Source: Paenibacillus prosopidis
Lineage (GTDB): Bacteria > Bacillota > Bacilli > Paenibacillales > Paenibacillaceae
Length of the DNA stretch: 45,074 nt
NCBI RefSeq assembly: GCF_003337375.1
Contig: NZ_QPJD01000006.1
Coordinates: forward strand, 1-45,074
Direction: 5' to 3'
Shown here: piece after piece, positions 15,135 through 24,200 of the stretch
How the letters are laid out: the number at the start of each line of letters is the position of its first letter
Position numbering within the stretch: position 1 is the first letter of the stretch
Made by a program: the position numbers and the translations under genes
The notes under the pieces: generated by a model
The model's database searches: none
The model's input: only the letters and a program-made list of their open reading frames with translations
Told to the model about the DNA's origin: nothing

Positions 15135-15842
15135 ATGTATGGATGGGAAGCGTATTTAAGCGAGCGGGACAAAAAACATGATGAGCAGTGGGGTAAAAAA
15201 GAGCTGTATGGATTCGGAAGCAAGCCGGCGTTCGTTCTGATCGATATTTACTATAGCGTCCTGGGCTTCAAGCGGGAGCCGATCTTCGAATCGATGGAAA
15301 TGTGGCCGAGCAGCACGGGACTCGAAGGTTGGGCGGCGGTAGATAAAACGGCAGAGCTGCTCGCGGTAGCCCGCGAAAACGGCATTCCAGTCATTCACGT
15401 CAAAGGGCTGCACAGCGGCGTTAATCACTGGGGCAGGCGGAAGCGGAAGCTTGTAGAGATGTCGCCGGAAATGCGGCAGCGCGGCACGCAAATCGTTGAT
15501 GAGGTGAAACCGGTTGAAGGAGAGCTCATCATTGAAAAAGCGGCGCCGAGCGCGTTTCATGGCACGCCCCTCACCTTTCAGTTGATCAGCCTCGGTATTG
15601 ACACCGTCATCGTGGCCGGTGAAACGACAAGCGGCTGTGTCCGTGCTTCCGTCGTGGACGGCGCGACCCAGCGTTTCAGGATGGGCGTCGTATCGGAATG
15701 CGTATTCGACCGGACCGAAGCTTCCCACTATATGAACTTGTACGATATGCATAACAAATACGCAGATGTCGTCTTTCTTGAAGACGCCAAAGAATATTTC
15801 AATCAAATAGGAGCGGCGAACAAACAGAAGATCCACGCGTGA
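15135..15842 (+). CDS. isochorismatase-fold cysteine hydrolase 3
   Basis: A third paralogue, 235 residues, with Asp37, Lys135 and Cys168 in the conserved contexts LIDIYYS, IIEKAAPS and GETTSGCVRASVV. The ATG at 15135 is preferred to the ATG at 15129 because AGGAGG (15121-15126) then has an 8-nt spacing. It follows hydrolase 2 after 70 nt without a terminator and is 44 nt before the ABC substrate-binding gene, so it is probably in one operon with them. The set of three may have divided substrates or may form mixed oligomers (inference). Confidence 0.88.
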   Translation: MYGWEAYLSERDKKHDEQWGKKELYGFGSKPAFVLIDIYYSVLGFKREPIFESMEMWPSSTGLEGWAAVDKTAELLAVARENGIPVIHVKGLHSGVNHWGRRKRKLVEMSPEMRQRGTQIVDEVKPVEGELIIEKAAPSAFHGTPLTFQLISLGIDTVIVAGETTSGCVRASVVDGATQRFRMGVVSECVFDRTEASHYMNLYDMHNKYADVVFLEDAKEYFNQIGAANKQKIHA

Positions 15843-15886
15843 TATATGGATAAACTGGCGGTCCAAGCCAAAGGGGGAGAAACCAT

Positions 15887-17488
15887 ATGAGAAGAAAACG
15901 GAAGCTTAATATCGGCTTATTGGTCGTAGCGGGGCTGCTGCTGCTGTCCGCATGCTCCAACAACGTTGATCCTGCATCCGGAAATACGCCTGAAACCGCC
16001 GCTTCAGAAAATGGTGCTGCTACTCCTTCAACGGAATCCGGGGAGCCAAAGGTACTTAAGGTCCGTTTCTATGATGATCCCGCAGGCTATGATCCGGCCA
16101 ACATTTTCCGGATCGAAAACGAGAACATAGCCTTTAATATTTTCAGCGGGCTAACAAGTTATGACTCCGTTACCGGAGAGATTATTCCGGATCTGGCTGA
16201 ATCGTGGGAGACGAACGACAACATGAACTGGACCTTCAAGCTGCGGCAGGGCGTACAATGGCAGAAAGGTTACGGTGAATTCACCTCAGCCGACGTGCTG
16301 TATTCCTACAACCGTATTCTCGATCCGGCAACTGCATCACCTTATGCCGCAGAGTTCAACAACGTGGATAGCATTGAAGCGCCTGACGATTATACGGTCG
16401 TCATCAAGCTCAAATCGCCGGACGGCAACTTTCTGCATCAGGTGGCGAACTATCATCAGGGCCAGATCGTAAAGAAAGAAGTTGTCGAGAAATTCGGTAA
16501 TCAAATCAAATGGAACCCGGTTGGTACAGGACCGTTCGCAGCAGAGAAGATTGATCCAAGCTCGGAAATCATACTTGTCAGGCATGACGATTATTATCAA
16601 GGGCCTGCGAAGCTCCAGAAAATTATTTTCAGCATTATCAAAGATGAATCGACCGCTACCATCGCGCTTCAGAACGGCGAGATCGATGTAATTATGCGTT
16701 CTAATCGCGAGGAAAATCTTGATATTTTGGAGAAGGCCGGCTTTAAAATGAATAACGTGGAAAATTATGCGACATCTCTGAAGGTGTTCAATTTGGAAAA
16801 TCCGATTCTTGCAAATCTAAAGGTTCGTCAAGCATGGGCGCACGCTGTCGATTTCAACGCAATCGCCGAGGGTGTATCCCCCCGTTTGCAGAAGAGTGCT
16901 AAAAGTATGCTGCTTGATTGGATGAGTGGGTACAGTGAGAATACGAAACAGTACGGCTACGATCCGGAGAAAGCCAAGCAGCTGCTTGCCGATGCGGGCT
17001 ATCCGAACGGGTTTACGATTACGCAGGACGGCACGTCGGCGTCTGGCGTAACCGAGCAGATGCAGCTGGAGCAAGAATATCTCAAAGCTGTCGGCATCAA
17101 TCTAGAGTTCGAGCTAGTCGATACGCCGACATACAACGAAAAGCGAAACAGCGGCGATTTCGACGTCTCCGGAAGGCTGCTGCCGGCTGTAAATCCGGAT
17201 ATGGTACTGTTCAGCTATCTGCATCCCGACAACATTGCCCCGAAAGGCCTTAATGGCGCCCGCTACAATAATCCTGAGTTGACGGAGAAGCTGGAGGCCG
17301 CAAGGGCCGAAAAGGATGATACTAGCCGTCTAAAGCTTTACGAAGAGGTGCAGCAGATCGTCATGGAAGAACTGCCCTATCTGCCGACTTATGCCAGCAA
17401 CGTCTACTGGCCAAGCAAGCCGAACGTCGAGGGTATCGTCATTAATAAGCTGGCACAGGTCAATTTCTACGGCGTTGACATTAAATAA
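15887..17488 (+). CDS. ABC transporter substrate-binding lipoprotein, peptide/nickel (family 5) type
   Basis: The extracellular binding subunit of an oligopeptide-type importer, 533 residues. A lipoprotein signal ends in the lipobox LLSAC with Cys23 as the lipidation site, followed by a Ser/Thr/Glu-rich linker. The SBP_bac_5 domain is recognisable from DPANIFRIENENIAFNIFSG, SWETNDNMNWTFKLRQGVQW and the DAGYPNGF motif near residue 365. ATG at 15887 with AAGGGGGAG upstream. It lies directly downstream of hydrolase 3 and upstream of the two permeases, so it likely captures the precursor of the hydrolase substrates. Confidence 0.92.
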   Translation: MRRKRKLNIGLLVVAGLLLLSACSNNVDPASGNTPETAASENGAATPSTESGEPKVLKVRFYDDPAGYDPANIFRIENENIAFNIFSGLTSYDSVTGEIIPDLAESWETNDNMNWTFKLRQGVQWQKGYGEFTSADVLYSYNRILDPATASPYAAEFNNVDSIEAPDDYTVVIKLKSPDGNFLHQVANYHQGQIVKKEVVEKFGNQIKWNPVGTGPFAAEKIDPSSEIILVRHDDYYQGPAKLQKIIFSIIKDESTATIALQNGEIDVIMRSNREENLDILEKAGFKMNNVENYATSLKVFNLENPILANLKVRQAWAHAVDFNAIAEGVSPRLQKSAKSMLLDWMSGYSENTKQYGYDPEKAKQLLADAGYPNGFTITQDGTSASGVTEQMQLEQEYLKAVGINLEFELVDTPTYNEKRNSGDFDVSGRLLPAVNPDMVLFSYLHPDNIAPKGLNGARYNNPELTEKLEAARAEKDDTSRLKLYEEVQQIVMEELPYLPTYASNVYWPSKPNVEGIVINKLAQVNFYGVDIK

Positions 17489-17550
17489 GGCTATAGCTCA
17501 TTACGAATATCGTTACCAGTGAGCAGTACAATAGGTGGAGGTGGAACGTG

Positions 17551-18498
17551 ATGCTGAGCTATGCGATAAAACGGGTTATGCAGTTGATCGTCACCATGTT
17601 TGGCGTCGTTACGCTCGTCTTCTTCGCAATCCGTATGATACCGGGCGATCCGGCGGCGGCGATGGCCGGCGACAACCTGTCCGGCGCTGCGCTTGAGGAA
17701 TTTCGTCAGAGACTTGGGCTTGACGCCCCTCTCTGGCAGCAGTATACGGATTATATCCAAAGCGTCGCCCGTTTTGACTTCGGCAGTACGATTACGACAT
17801 CGCTTCCGATCGCCGGGCTAATGCTCAAGGCGCTCCCGATTACGCTGATGGTGGCGGGGCTCACCGTTCTGCTCTCCGTGTTGATTGCTATTCCGCTTGG
17901 AACACTGGCTGCTTTTTTGGCGAACAAGGGCAAGAAAAAGCTCGATAACGCGATTACCTGGACAGCCATGGTCGTCGATCTGATGCCTGCCTTCTGGACT
18001 GCGCTGCTTCTCATGCTGTTCCTTTCCCTCAACCTGCGGCTGCTGCCTGCAAGCGGTACGGTTTCATTAGAAGACCCCATGCTAATGCTTAAGCGTATCG
18101 CTTTACCCGTTCTTGTGCTCGCCATCTCTCAGGTTGCCACGCTGGCGCGTATTACAAGGACCGCCGTGCTTGAGGTATTAAACGAGGATTATGTTCGCAC
18201 CGCGAGATCGCTCGGCATGTCCGAGATTGCTGTCGTCTTTCGGCATGCACTCAAAAATGCAATGCTTCCGATTATTACCGTAGTTGGTTTAAGCTTCGGC
18301 AATCTGCTCAACGGTACCGTCATAGTCGAGTTTATCTTCTCCATCCCGGGCATCGGAACGCTGCTTGTCTACGGCATCAATAGCCGAGATTACCCGCTTG
18401 TGCAGAATGTCATCCTGTTTTATGCGTTCGTTTTTGTCGCCATCAACTTCATTACCGATATCATCTACAAAAAGGTAGATCCGCGCGTCCAGTTTTGA
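17551..18498 (+). CDS. ABC transporter permease 1 (DppB/OppB-type)
   Basis: An integral membrane permease of about 315 residues with six predicted helices. It begins in the family manner (YAIKRVMQLIVTMFGVVTLV, then RMIPGDPA) and holds the EAA-type coupling loop near residues 210-240 (DYVRTARSLGMSEIAVVFRH). The start is either GTG 17548 or ATG 17551; GGAGGTGG at 17537-17544 fits the latter better. It pairs with the permease that starts 101 nt downstream. Confidence 0.92.
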   Translation: MLSYAIKRVMQLIVTMFGVVTLVFFAIRMIPGDPAAAMAGDNLSGAALEEFRQRLGLDAPLWQQYTDYIQSVARFDFGSTITTSLPIAGLMLKALPITLMVAGLTVLLSVLIAIPLGTLAAFLANKGKKKLDNAITWTAMVVDLMPAFWTALLLMLFLSLNLRLLPASGTVSLEDPMLMLKRIALPVLVLAISQVATLARITRTAVLEVLNEDYVRTARSLGMSEIAVVFRHALKNAMLPIITVVGLSFGNLLNGTVIVEFIFSIPGIGTLLVYGINSRDYPLVQNVILFYAFVFVAINFITDIIYKKVDPRVQF

Positions 18499-18599
18499 CG
18501 AATTCCAAGGGTTATGCTGATCGCAATCAATATGGGAAGGATTCTTGTCTGCACGAAGCGGTATTTTTTTCGCAAAATGAGGAGGAGGAGGGGTTAAAC

Positions 18600-19493
18600 G
18601 TGAAACAAGAAGCTGTGGCCGGTACGATAGGGCAGCCGATTGCTCCGGCACAACCACGGATTCAGATCTCTTACATGCGATTTCTGTATGTAAACAAGAA
18701 TGCGAAATGGGCGATGCTCATCCTGCTGCCTATTCTGCTGCTGGCCTTTCTGGCGCCGGCACTGCCGCTGCAAGCGCCGCTTGAAAGTAATATACGGGCA
18801 AGCTTGAATGCTCCGTCGTTAGAGCATCCATTCGGGACCGACAAGCTGGGCCGCGATGTTCTAAGCCGTACCCTGTCCGGCATTAAAGTATCGCTGTTCG
18901 TCGGCTTTTCAGTCGCACTTATCGCTCTGGCTTTTGGCATTGTGCTCGGCACGGTGTCCGGCTTTTTCGGAAAAACGACAGATCGAATGATCATGGGTGT
19001 CGTCGATATCTTTCTCGCCTTTCCCTCATTGCTTCTGGCCATCGGCTTGGTGGCAATCCTCGGTGCCGGGACGGTTCCCGTCATCTGTGCCATTGCTCTT
19101 TCTGACGTTCCCCGGTTCATCCGCTTGCAGCGGTCGCTTGTGCTCAGCCTAAAATCGCGTACGTACATTGATGCGGCCCGTACGGTACAAGCGCCCCAGA
19201 TTTGGCTTATGGCAAAGCATATTGTGCCGAATACGATAGCGCCGCTGCTCGTCGCCGCCAGCATCGCCTCGGCTAACGCCATATTGATCGAAGCGAGTCT
19301 CAGCTTCCTCGGACTCGGCATTCTGCCGCCGGAGCCGTCGCTTGGCAACATCATTAAGGACGGTCAGATGTATTTGCAACAGGCATGGTGGATCTCCACG
19401 CTGCCAGGAGCGGTTATTTTGCTTATTGCCATTTCGCTTCACTTTCTATCGGACGGCATTCGTGAAGAGCTTGATCCGAGAGCCCGCAAATAG
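18600..19493 (+). CDS. ABC transporter permease 2 (DppC/OppC-type)
   Basis: A permease of 297 residues with an N-terminal cytoplasmic segment, the family's HPFGTDKLGRDVLSRTLSGI motif and a coupling loop (YIDAARTVQAPQIWLMAKHI). GTG at 18600 is chosen because the long purine stretch GGAGGAGGAGGGG ends 7 nt before it; an upstream in-frame ATG at 18495 overlaps the previous gene and lacks a good RBS. It forms the heterodimeric membrane channel with permease 1. Confidence 0.91.
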   Translation: MKQEAVAGTIGQPIAPAQPRIQISYMRFLYVNKNAKWAMLILLPILLLAFLAPALPLQAPLESNIRASLNAPSLEHPFGTDKLGRDVLSRTLSGIKVSLFVGFSVALIALAFGIVLGTVSGFFGKTTDRMIMGVVDIFLAFPSLLLAIGLVAILGAGTVPVICAIALSDVPRFIRLQRSLVLSLKSRTYIDAARTVQAPQIWLMAKHIVPNTIAPLLVAASIASANAILIEASLSFLGLGILPPEPSLGNIIKDGQMYLQQAWWISTLPGAVILLIAISLHFLSDGIREELDPRARK

Positions 19494-19547
19494 ACCGACA
19501 TACTGGTTAACAGCATTTCAACTTTAAGGCCAAAGGAGATGACAGTT

Positions 19548-21683
19548 ATGGATAAGGGGGCAGCAGCAGGAACGATAGACCGCAATGCCGATATTCCGGG
19601 CTCAGCTAATCAGCCTTTGCTGCAGGTCCGCGATCTGCACACTCATTTCTTCACTGAATCCGGTATCGTCAAAGCGGTAAACGGCGTAAGTTTCGAGATT
19701 CAGCGAGGCGAGCGGCTGGCTATCGTAGGAGAGAGCGGATCGGGTAAAAGCGCGATGGCAATGTCGCTGATTCAGCTGATTGCCTATCCGGGCAAGCTTG
19801 TATCCGGCAGTGTGCGGCTGGACGGCAAGGAACTGGTGGGCCTAAGCGAGGCCGAGCTTAACAAGCTTAGAGGCAGTGCCATCGGCACTGTATTCCAGGA
19901 TCCGATGACCTCGCTTGATCCGGTCATGACCATAGAGGAACAGATGGTGCTGCCGATTCGCAAGCACCTGAAGTTAGGGTCAAAAGAAGCACGCAAGCAT
20001 GCGTTGGGTCTGCTGAATCAGGTCGGTATTCCCGATGCGGATAAGCGAATCTCCTCTTATCCATTCGAAATGAGCGGAGGCATGCGGCAGCGGGTTATGA
20101 TCGCCATGGCGCTCTCGTGCAAGCCAAAGCTGATTCTGGCCGACGAGCCGACAACAGCGCTGGATGTAACGATCCAGGCGCAAATCGTCGAGTTGTTGAA
20201 GACGCTGACCGAAACGACCGGCAGCGCGATGATGTTTATTACGCATGATCTTGGGCTTGTTGCAAGGTTCGCTCAGAAGGTGGCGGTCATGTATGCGGGG
20301 AAAATTGTCGAATACGGCACAGTCGACGAAATTTTCAATTCGCCCAGGCATCCGTATACCCAGAGCCTGCTGAAGACGATTCCAAGCGTAAGCGGAGAGA
20401 AACGGGTGAGGCTGCTGCAAATTCAGGGCTTTCCGCCTGATATGAAGCTGCCGATAATTGGCTGCTCCTATAAGGAGCGCTGCCCAGCCGCATCGGAGCG
20501 CTGCAACAATGATTCGCCAGAGCTGATGCCGCGGCAGGGCAGGCAATTGGCTGCCTGCTGGTTGAAGAATGGGCTGATGACGGAAGGATACGAGAGCATC
20601 ACTACGCAGCTTAGCAGAGGAGAGCTGAATGCGTTGACAAAGCAGGAGAGAGTTAACACAGCGGACGCTGCGGGCGTCATCACGACAGAGCGGAGCGCAT
20701 TGCCGGTTGGGGCAAATGAAGGGGATGCGACTCGCATCAATGCGTTTGTCGCCGACGATGCGAATATCGTATTGCAAATTACCGATTTGCATAAGCATTT
20801 CAAAAAAACGTCGATGCTGCCTTGGAAAAAAGACTCGGAAATCCGTGCCGTCAATGGCATCAGCTTTAAGCTGCGGCGCGGAGAAACGATCGGCATCGTA
20901 GGCGAAAGCGGCTGCGGAAAAAGCACAACCGCCCGTATGCTGTTAAAGCTGGATGAGCCGACAGGCGGGCGAATTGAATTGAATGGCAACATTCAGATTG
21001 TTTTCCAGGATCCCTATTCTTCCTTTAACCCGAAGATGAAAATAGCTGAAATTATTTCCGAACCGCTGGATGTACGCAAAATCGGTACGAAGGAGGAAAA
21101 ACAGCTGATTGTCCGGGAACTCATTCAGAAGGTAGGGCTTGATCCGTCTTATCTGGAAAGATATCCGAGTCAATTAAGCGGAGGACAGCGGCAGCGTATC
21201 GGTGTAGCGAGGGCGCTCGCGCTTAATCCCACCGTTGTAGTAGCCGATGAGCCGACATCGGCTCTAGATGTGTCAGTGCGCGCGCAAATCATCAATCTGC
21301 TTTGCGATTTAAAGGAGGAGCTAAAGCTCAGCTTCGTATTTATTTCCCACGATCTATCGACCGTACGCTATATTTCAGATAAAATCGCGGTTATGTATCT
21401 AGGCGAAATTGTCGAATATGGTGCAGCGGAAGAAATATTTGTGAATCCGGCGCATCCATATACGAAGGCGCTTCTTGCAGCCGTACCTGTCCCAGATCCG
21501 AAAATCGAAGCCTCCAGAAGCATCGAGCTGCTGAAAGGCGAACTGCCGAGTCCTGCCGCTCCCCCTGCCGGATGCGCATTCAGCAGCCGCTGCCCTCAAG
21601 TTACCGTATTGTGCACCGAGCGAAAGCCGGCGTTACAAGAATATCTTGAGCGCAGGGAGGTCGCCTGTCATGCTGTCTCCTGA
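19548..21683 (+). CDS. fused dual ABC ATPase (DppD-DppF/OppD-OppF type) of the peptide-type importer
   Basis: A single 711-residue protein carrying both ATPases of an Opp/Dpp importer. Domain 1 (about 20-320) has Walker A GESGSGKS, signature MSGGMRQR and Walker B LILADEPTTALD. Domain 2 (about 405-690) has GESGCGKS, LSGGQRQR and VVVADEPTSALD. Each is followed by an oligopeptide-type C-terminal region with a Cys cluster (CSYKERCPAASERC and CAFSSRCPQVTVLC), likely a metal or Fe-S site. In most Firmicutes these are two genes; the fusion resembles YejF and GsiA. ATG 19548 is favoured over ATG 19539, which abuts AAAGGAG. The stop overlaps the next gene by 14 nt. Confidence 0.93.
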   Translation: MDKGAAAGTIDRNADIPGSANQPLLQVRDLHTHFFTESGIVKAVNGVSFEIQRGERLAIVGESGSGKSAMAMSLIQLIAYPGKLVSGSVRLDGKELVGLSEAELNKLRGSAIGTVFQDPMTSLDPVMTIEEQMVLPIRKHLKLGSKEARKHALGLLNQVGIPDADKRISSYPFEMSGGMRQRVMIAMALSCKPKLILADEPTTALDVTIQAQIVELLKTLTETTGSAMMFITHDLGLVARFAQKVAVMYAGKIVEYGTVDEIFNSPRHPYTQSLLKTIPSVSGEKRVRLLQIQGFPPDMKLPIIGCSYKERCPAASERCNNDSPELMPRQGRQLAACWLKNGLMTEGYESITTQLSRGELNALTKQERVNTADAAGVITTERSALPVGANEGDATRINAFVADDANIVLQITDLHKHFKKTSMLPWKKDSEIRAVNGISFKLRRGETIGIVGESGCGKSTTARMLLKLDEPTGGRIELNGNIQIVFQDPYSSFNPKMKIAEIISEPLDVRKIGTKEEKQLIVRELIQKVGLDPSYLERYPSQLSGGQRQRIGVARALALNPTVVVADEPTSALDVSVRAQIINLLCDLKEELKLSFVFISHDLSTVRYISDKIAVMYLGEIVEYGAAEEIFVNPAHPYTKALLAAVPVPDPKIEASRSIELLKGELPSPAAPPAGCAFSSRCPQVTVLCTERKPALQEYLERREVACHAVS

Positions 21684-22980
21684 GTTTTACCGGAAATTCG
21701 GCATATACGGCGGGGGACTTTTCTTTACTATTACCGGGATGGCTCAGCCTTTCTTTACACTGTATGCCCAGGAGATCGGAGCATCGACCGCCGCCATTGG
21801 TTTTATGGTGACGATGCGCTCGCTGCTTCCGATATTTATAGCCATGCCGATCGGTCAGCTGATTGATTCCGTCGGGCCGATTAAAATGCTTAAGTATGGA
21901 AGTGTGCTGCTCATTCTGTCGCTGTTCACCAACATGATTGCTTCAAGCTTGTGGATGCTTAGCCTGTCACAGATCTTCATGGGAGCCTGCGTTATCATTA
22001 TGGCCTCTTCCTTTCAGGTGCTCGTATCGGAAGGAGAGAAAGAGGAACGCAACGAAAATATAAAAAAATATTCGATGTGGATGTCGGGTGGCAGCATGAT
22101 TGGTCCGTTAATCGGCGGCGCCCTGACCTCCATCTTTGCCAATGCGCTATTCGGCTACAAGTTTTCCTTCGGGGCTGCTTGCGCCGCTTCGATACTCTTT
22201 TTCATCGTGCTGCTAGTGGTATCCAAAGGCTACCGAAACACTTCCCATGCAAATGCTGTGAATCCTAGAGAGCTGCTTAAGATGAAGGGAATAGTCGACA
22301 GCTATGCGAGCGGTATTCATTTGACTAAAATCCGTTCCGTTCAATTTGGACTGATCGGAACGTTTCTCATTATGTACATTCAGGCGCTGTATATGAGCTT
22401 CATGCCGATTTATTTAAAAGAGCTGGGCTATTCGACGATGCTGATCTCCATTATCATTTCGATAAAAGGGCTGTCCGGCATGCTGTCGCGTTATGGTCTG
22501 GGATGGCTAATGAAGAGGACGCACATGGAGCGAATTTTGCTGATCGCCGGTTTGATAGCCGCTATCTGTGTCGTCATAACGCCTGTCGCCGGGCTTCATG
22601 TGGCAGGAGTGGTCCTGCTCGCGCTTATCATGGGCGCTGCGGTAGGCGTCAATTTACCGGTGAGCATCATGATCATCGTCAACGATACGAAGGATTCGGA
22701 CCGCGGCAAAATCATGGGACTTCGCCTCATTATGAACCGTTTTTCCCAAATTTTAAGCCCGGCTATGTTCGGGGTGCTTGGACAATGGTTTGGCTTGACA
22801 ATCGCTTTCTATGCCGGAGGTGGATTTCTGGTCGTGACTATGCTTGGATTTTCAGCATACACTTCGATGAAGTGGAAGCTGCGCACGCAGGGGACAGCTG
22901 TAAAGGAGCGGGGAGTCGGCAAAGAACGGAGGAGCAGTACCACCACTGCCGCGGAGGAGCCTAAACCGCATACGATGTAA
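21670..22980 (+). CDS. MFS transporter 2
   Basis: A 12-helix MFS protein of 436 residues, with motif-A-like MPIGQLIDSVGPIKMLKYGS after helix 2 and a second-half loop RYGLGWLMKRTHMERILLIA. Its ATG lies 14 nt inside the end of the fused ATPase gene, with GGGAGG 9 nt upstream, so it is translationally coupled and is the last gene of the operon. It shares fold and order of motifs with MFS 1. Together they may export the products of the hydrolases (inference). The C-terminal 35 residues are a charged tail. A strong terminator follows 80 nt later. Confidence 0.87.
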   Translation: MLSPEFYRKFGIYGGGLFFTITGMAQPFFTLYAQEIGASTAAIGFMVTMRSLLPIFIAMPIGQLIDSVGPIKMLKYGSVLLILSLFTNMIASSLWMLSLSQIFMGACVIIMASSFQVLVSEGEKEERNENIKKYSMWMSGGSMIGPLIGGALTSIFANALFGYKFSFGAACAASILFFIVLLVVSKGYRNTSHANAVNPRELLKMKGIVDSYASGIHLTKIRSVQFGLIGTFLIMYIQALYMSFMPIYLKELGYSTMLISIIISIKGLSGMLSRYGLGWLMKRTHMERILLIAGLIAAICVVITPVAGLHVAGVVLLALIMGAAVGVNLPVSIMIIVNDTKDSDRGKIMGLRLIMNRFSQILSPAMFGVLGQWFGLTIAFYAGGGFLVVTMLGFSAYTSMKWKLRTQGTAVKERGVGKERRSSTTTAAEEPKPHTM

Positions 22981-23059
22981 AAACTGGTCTCCTGCCTGAT
23001 TATACAATCTTCATCAGTCTTATCACTTTAATGCTTAAACGCTTTAAAAGTTAAAAGGG

Positions 23060-23103
23060 AAGCCCGGAATTGGTTCGATTAATGAGCCAGTTCCGGGCTT
23101 TAA
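23060..23103 (+). terminator. terminator of the hydrolase/ABC/MFS operon
   Basis: AAGCCCGGAATTGG (23060-23073) pairs with CCAGTTCCGGGCTT (23087-23100) over 14 bp, then TTTAAT. Confidence 0.85.
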
Positions 23104-23229
23104 TCATTTGTGCTTATTTTTCAAGCCTGTAGTTATGAATCCTTTCGATAATGTGGTGGCCGTATCCTGCGACAGCATTTCTTTTTGAAACTCCTTGCGG
23201 AAAAAACCTCAGGATGGTCCGGTCTAAAG

Positions 23230-23238
23230 TGTTATAAT
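23230..23238 (+). promoter_or_regulatory. extended -10 promoter for cdaA
   Basis: TGT-TATAAT at 23230-23238 is an extended -10 element; no good -35 is visible. It lies 120 nt before cdaA. The gap 23104-23357 holds nothing else I recognise apart from AT-rich leader sequence. Confidence 0.5.
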
Positions 23239-23357
23239 CAAATATTATAAAATATTTTTTTTGGAAAAAAGGATTTCCCTTCTCTAATCTAGAAAATAAT
23301 AAAGTTGAAATCCGCTCATAGACACAAAAAAGGTGATCGGCTGTTGGGGGTTGGCAT

Positions 23358-24200
23358 ATGAATTATTTCTCAGATTTAACATGGCATGACTGGATTAAGG
23401 ATATTATTGATGTTGGCATAGTCAGCTTTATTATTTATAAAATGATTTTGCTCGTGCGCGGAACCCGTGCCGTACAGCTGTTGAAAGGAATTTTCGTGCT
23501 GGTTGCGGTATGGGCGATCAGCACTTGGTTCAATTTGTATACGCTGAAATGGCTGATGAATCAGATGTTTACGTGGGGGATCTTTGCCGTCCTCATTATT
23601 TTTCAGCCGGAGCTCAGAAGGGTGCTGGAGCAGCTTGGGCGAGGAAAGCTGTTCGCTCGTTCATACTCGCTCGATCGCGATGTTGTCAACGATCAAATTG
23701 ACGGCGTCATTAAAGCGATCCGGTTTATGGCCAGCCGGAAGATCGGTGCGCTTATCGTATTTGAGCGTGGTACGGGGTTGAACGAATTAATTGAATCGGG
23801 CATTCAAATGGAATCCAAAATTACGTCGGAGCTGCTTATTAACATCTTTACTCCGAATACGCCGCTTCATGACGGAGCGGTCATCATTCGCGGCAATCAA
23901 ATTATGGCGGCCGGCTGCTACTTGCCGCTTTCGGAAAATCCTTTTATAAGCAAAGAGCTTGGCACAAGGCATCGCGCTGCAATTGGCGTAAGCGAGGTGA
24001 CAGACGCGATTTCAGTAACTGTATCGGAAGAAACAGGACAAGTGTCGTTGTCGCTTGGCGGAATGATTGTTCGTGATATTAATGATGAATCGCTTATCTC
24101 AAAGCTGTTCGAGGAGTTAACGCCGAATACGAACGGGCGCGCCAAGGAGCATGATCTGGTCACTTCGTTCTGGAAGCGGAAAGGAGGCCGTCATGGATAG
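23358..24200 (+). CDS. cdaA: diadenylate cyclase CdaA
   Basis: Makes c-di-AMP from two ATP at the membrane; the signal controls potassium and osmolyte transport and cell-wall homeostasis. The protein has 280 residues: three N-terminal membrane helices (about 12-85), then a DAC domain with the catalytic DGA (172-174, in PLHDGAVII) and RHR (204-206, in GTRHRAAIG). ATG at 23358 has GGGGG 7 nt upstream. The next gene, its regulator cdaR, overlaps by 8 nt. It is the first gene of the conserved cdaA-cdaR-glmM group. Confidence 0.96.
   Translation: MNYFSDLTWHDWIKDIIDVGIVSFIIYKMILLVRGTRAVQLLKGIFVLVAVWAISTWFNLYTLKWLMNQMFTWGIFAVLIIFQPELRRVLEQLGRGKLFARSYSLDRDVVNDQIDGVIKAIRFMASRKIGALIVFERGTGLNELIESGIQMESKITSELLINIFTPNTPLHDGAVIIRGNQIMAAGCYLPLSENPFISKELGTRHRAAIGVSEVTDAISVTVSEETGQVSLSLGGMIVRDINDESLISKLFEELTPNTNGRAKEHDLVTSFWKRKGGRHG

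Noticed and set aside
15156..15866. 236-codon open frame antisense to hydrolase 3
   Set aside because: It mirrors a conserved enzyme gene with all motifs on the plus strand; a shadow of codon bias.
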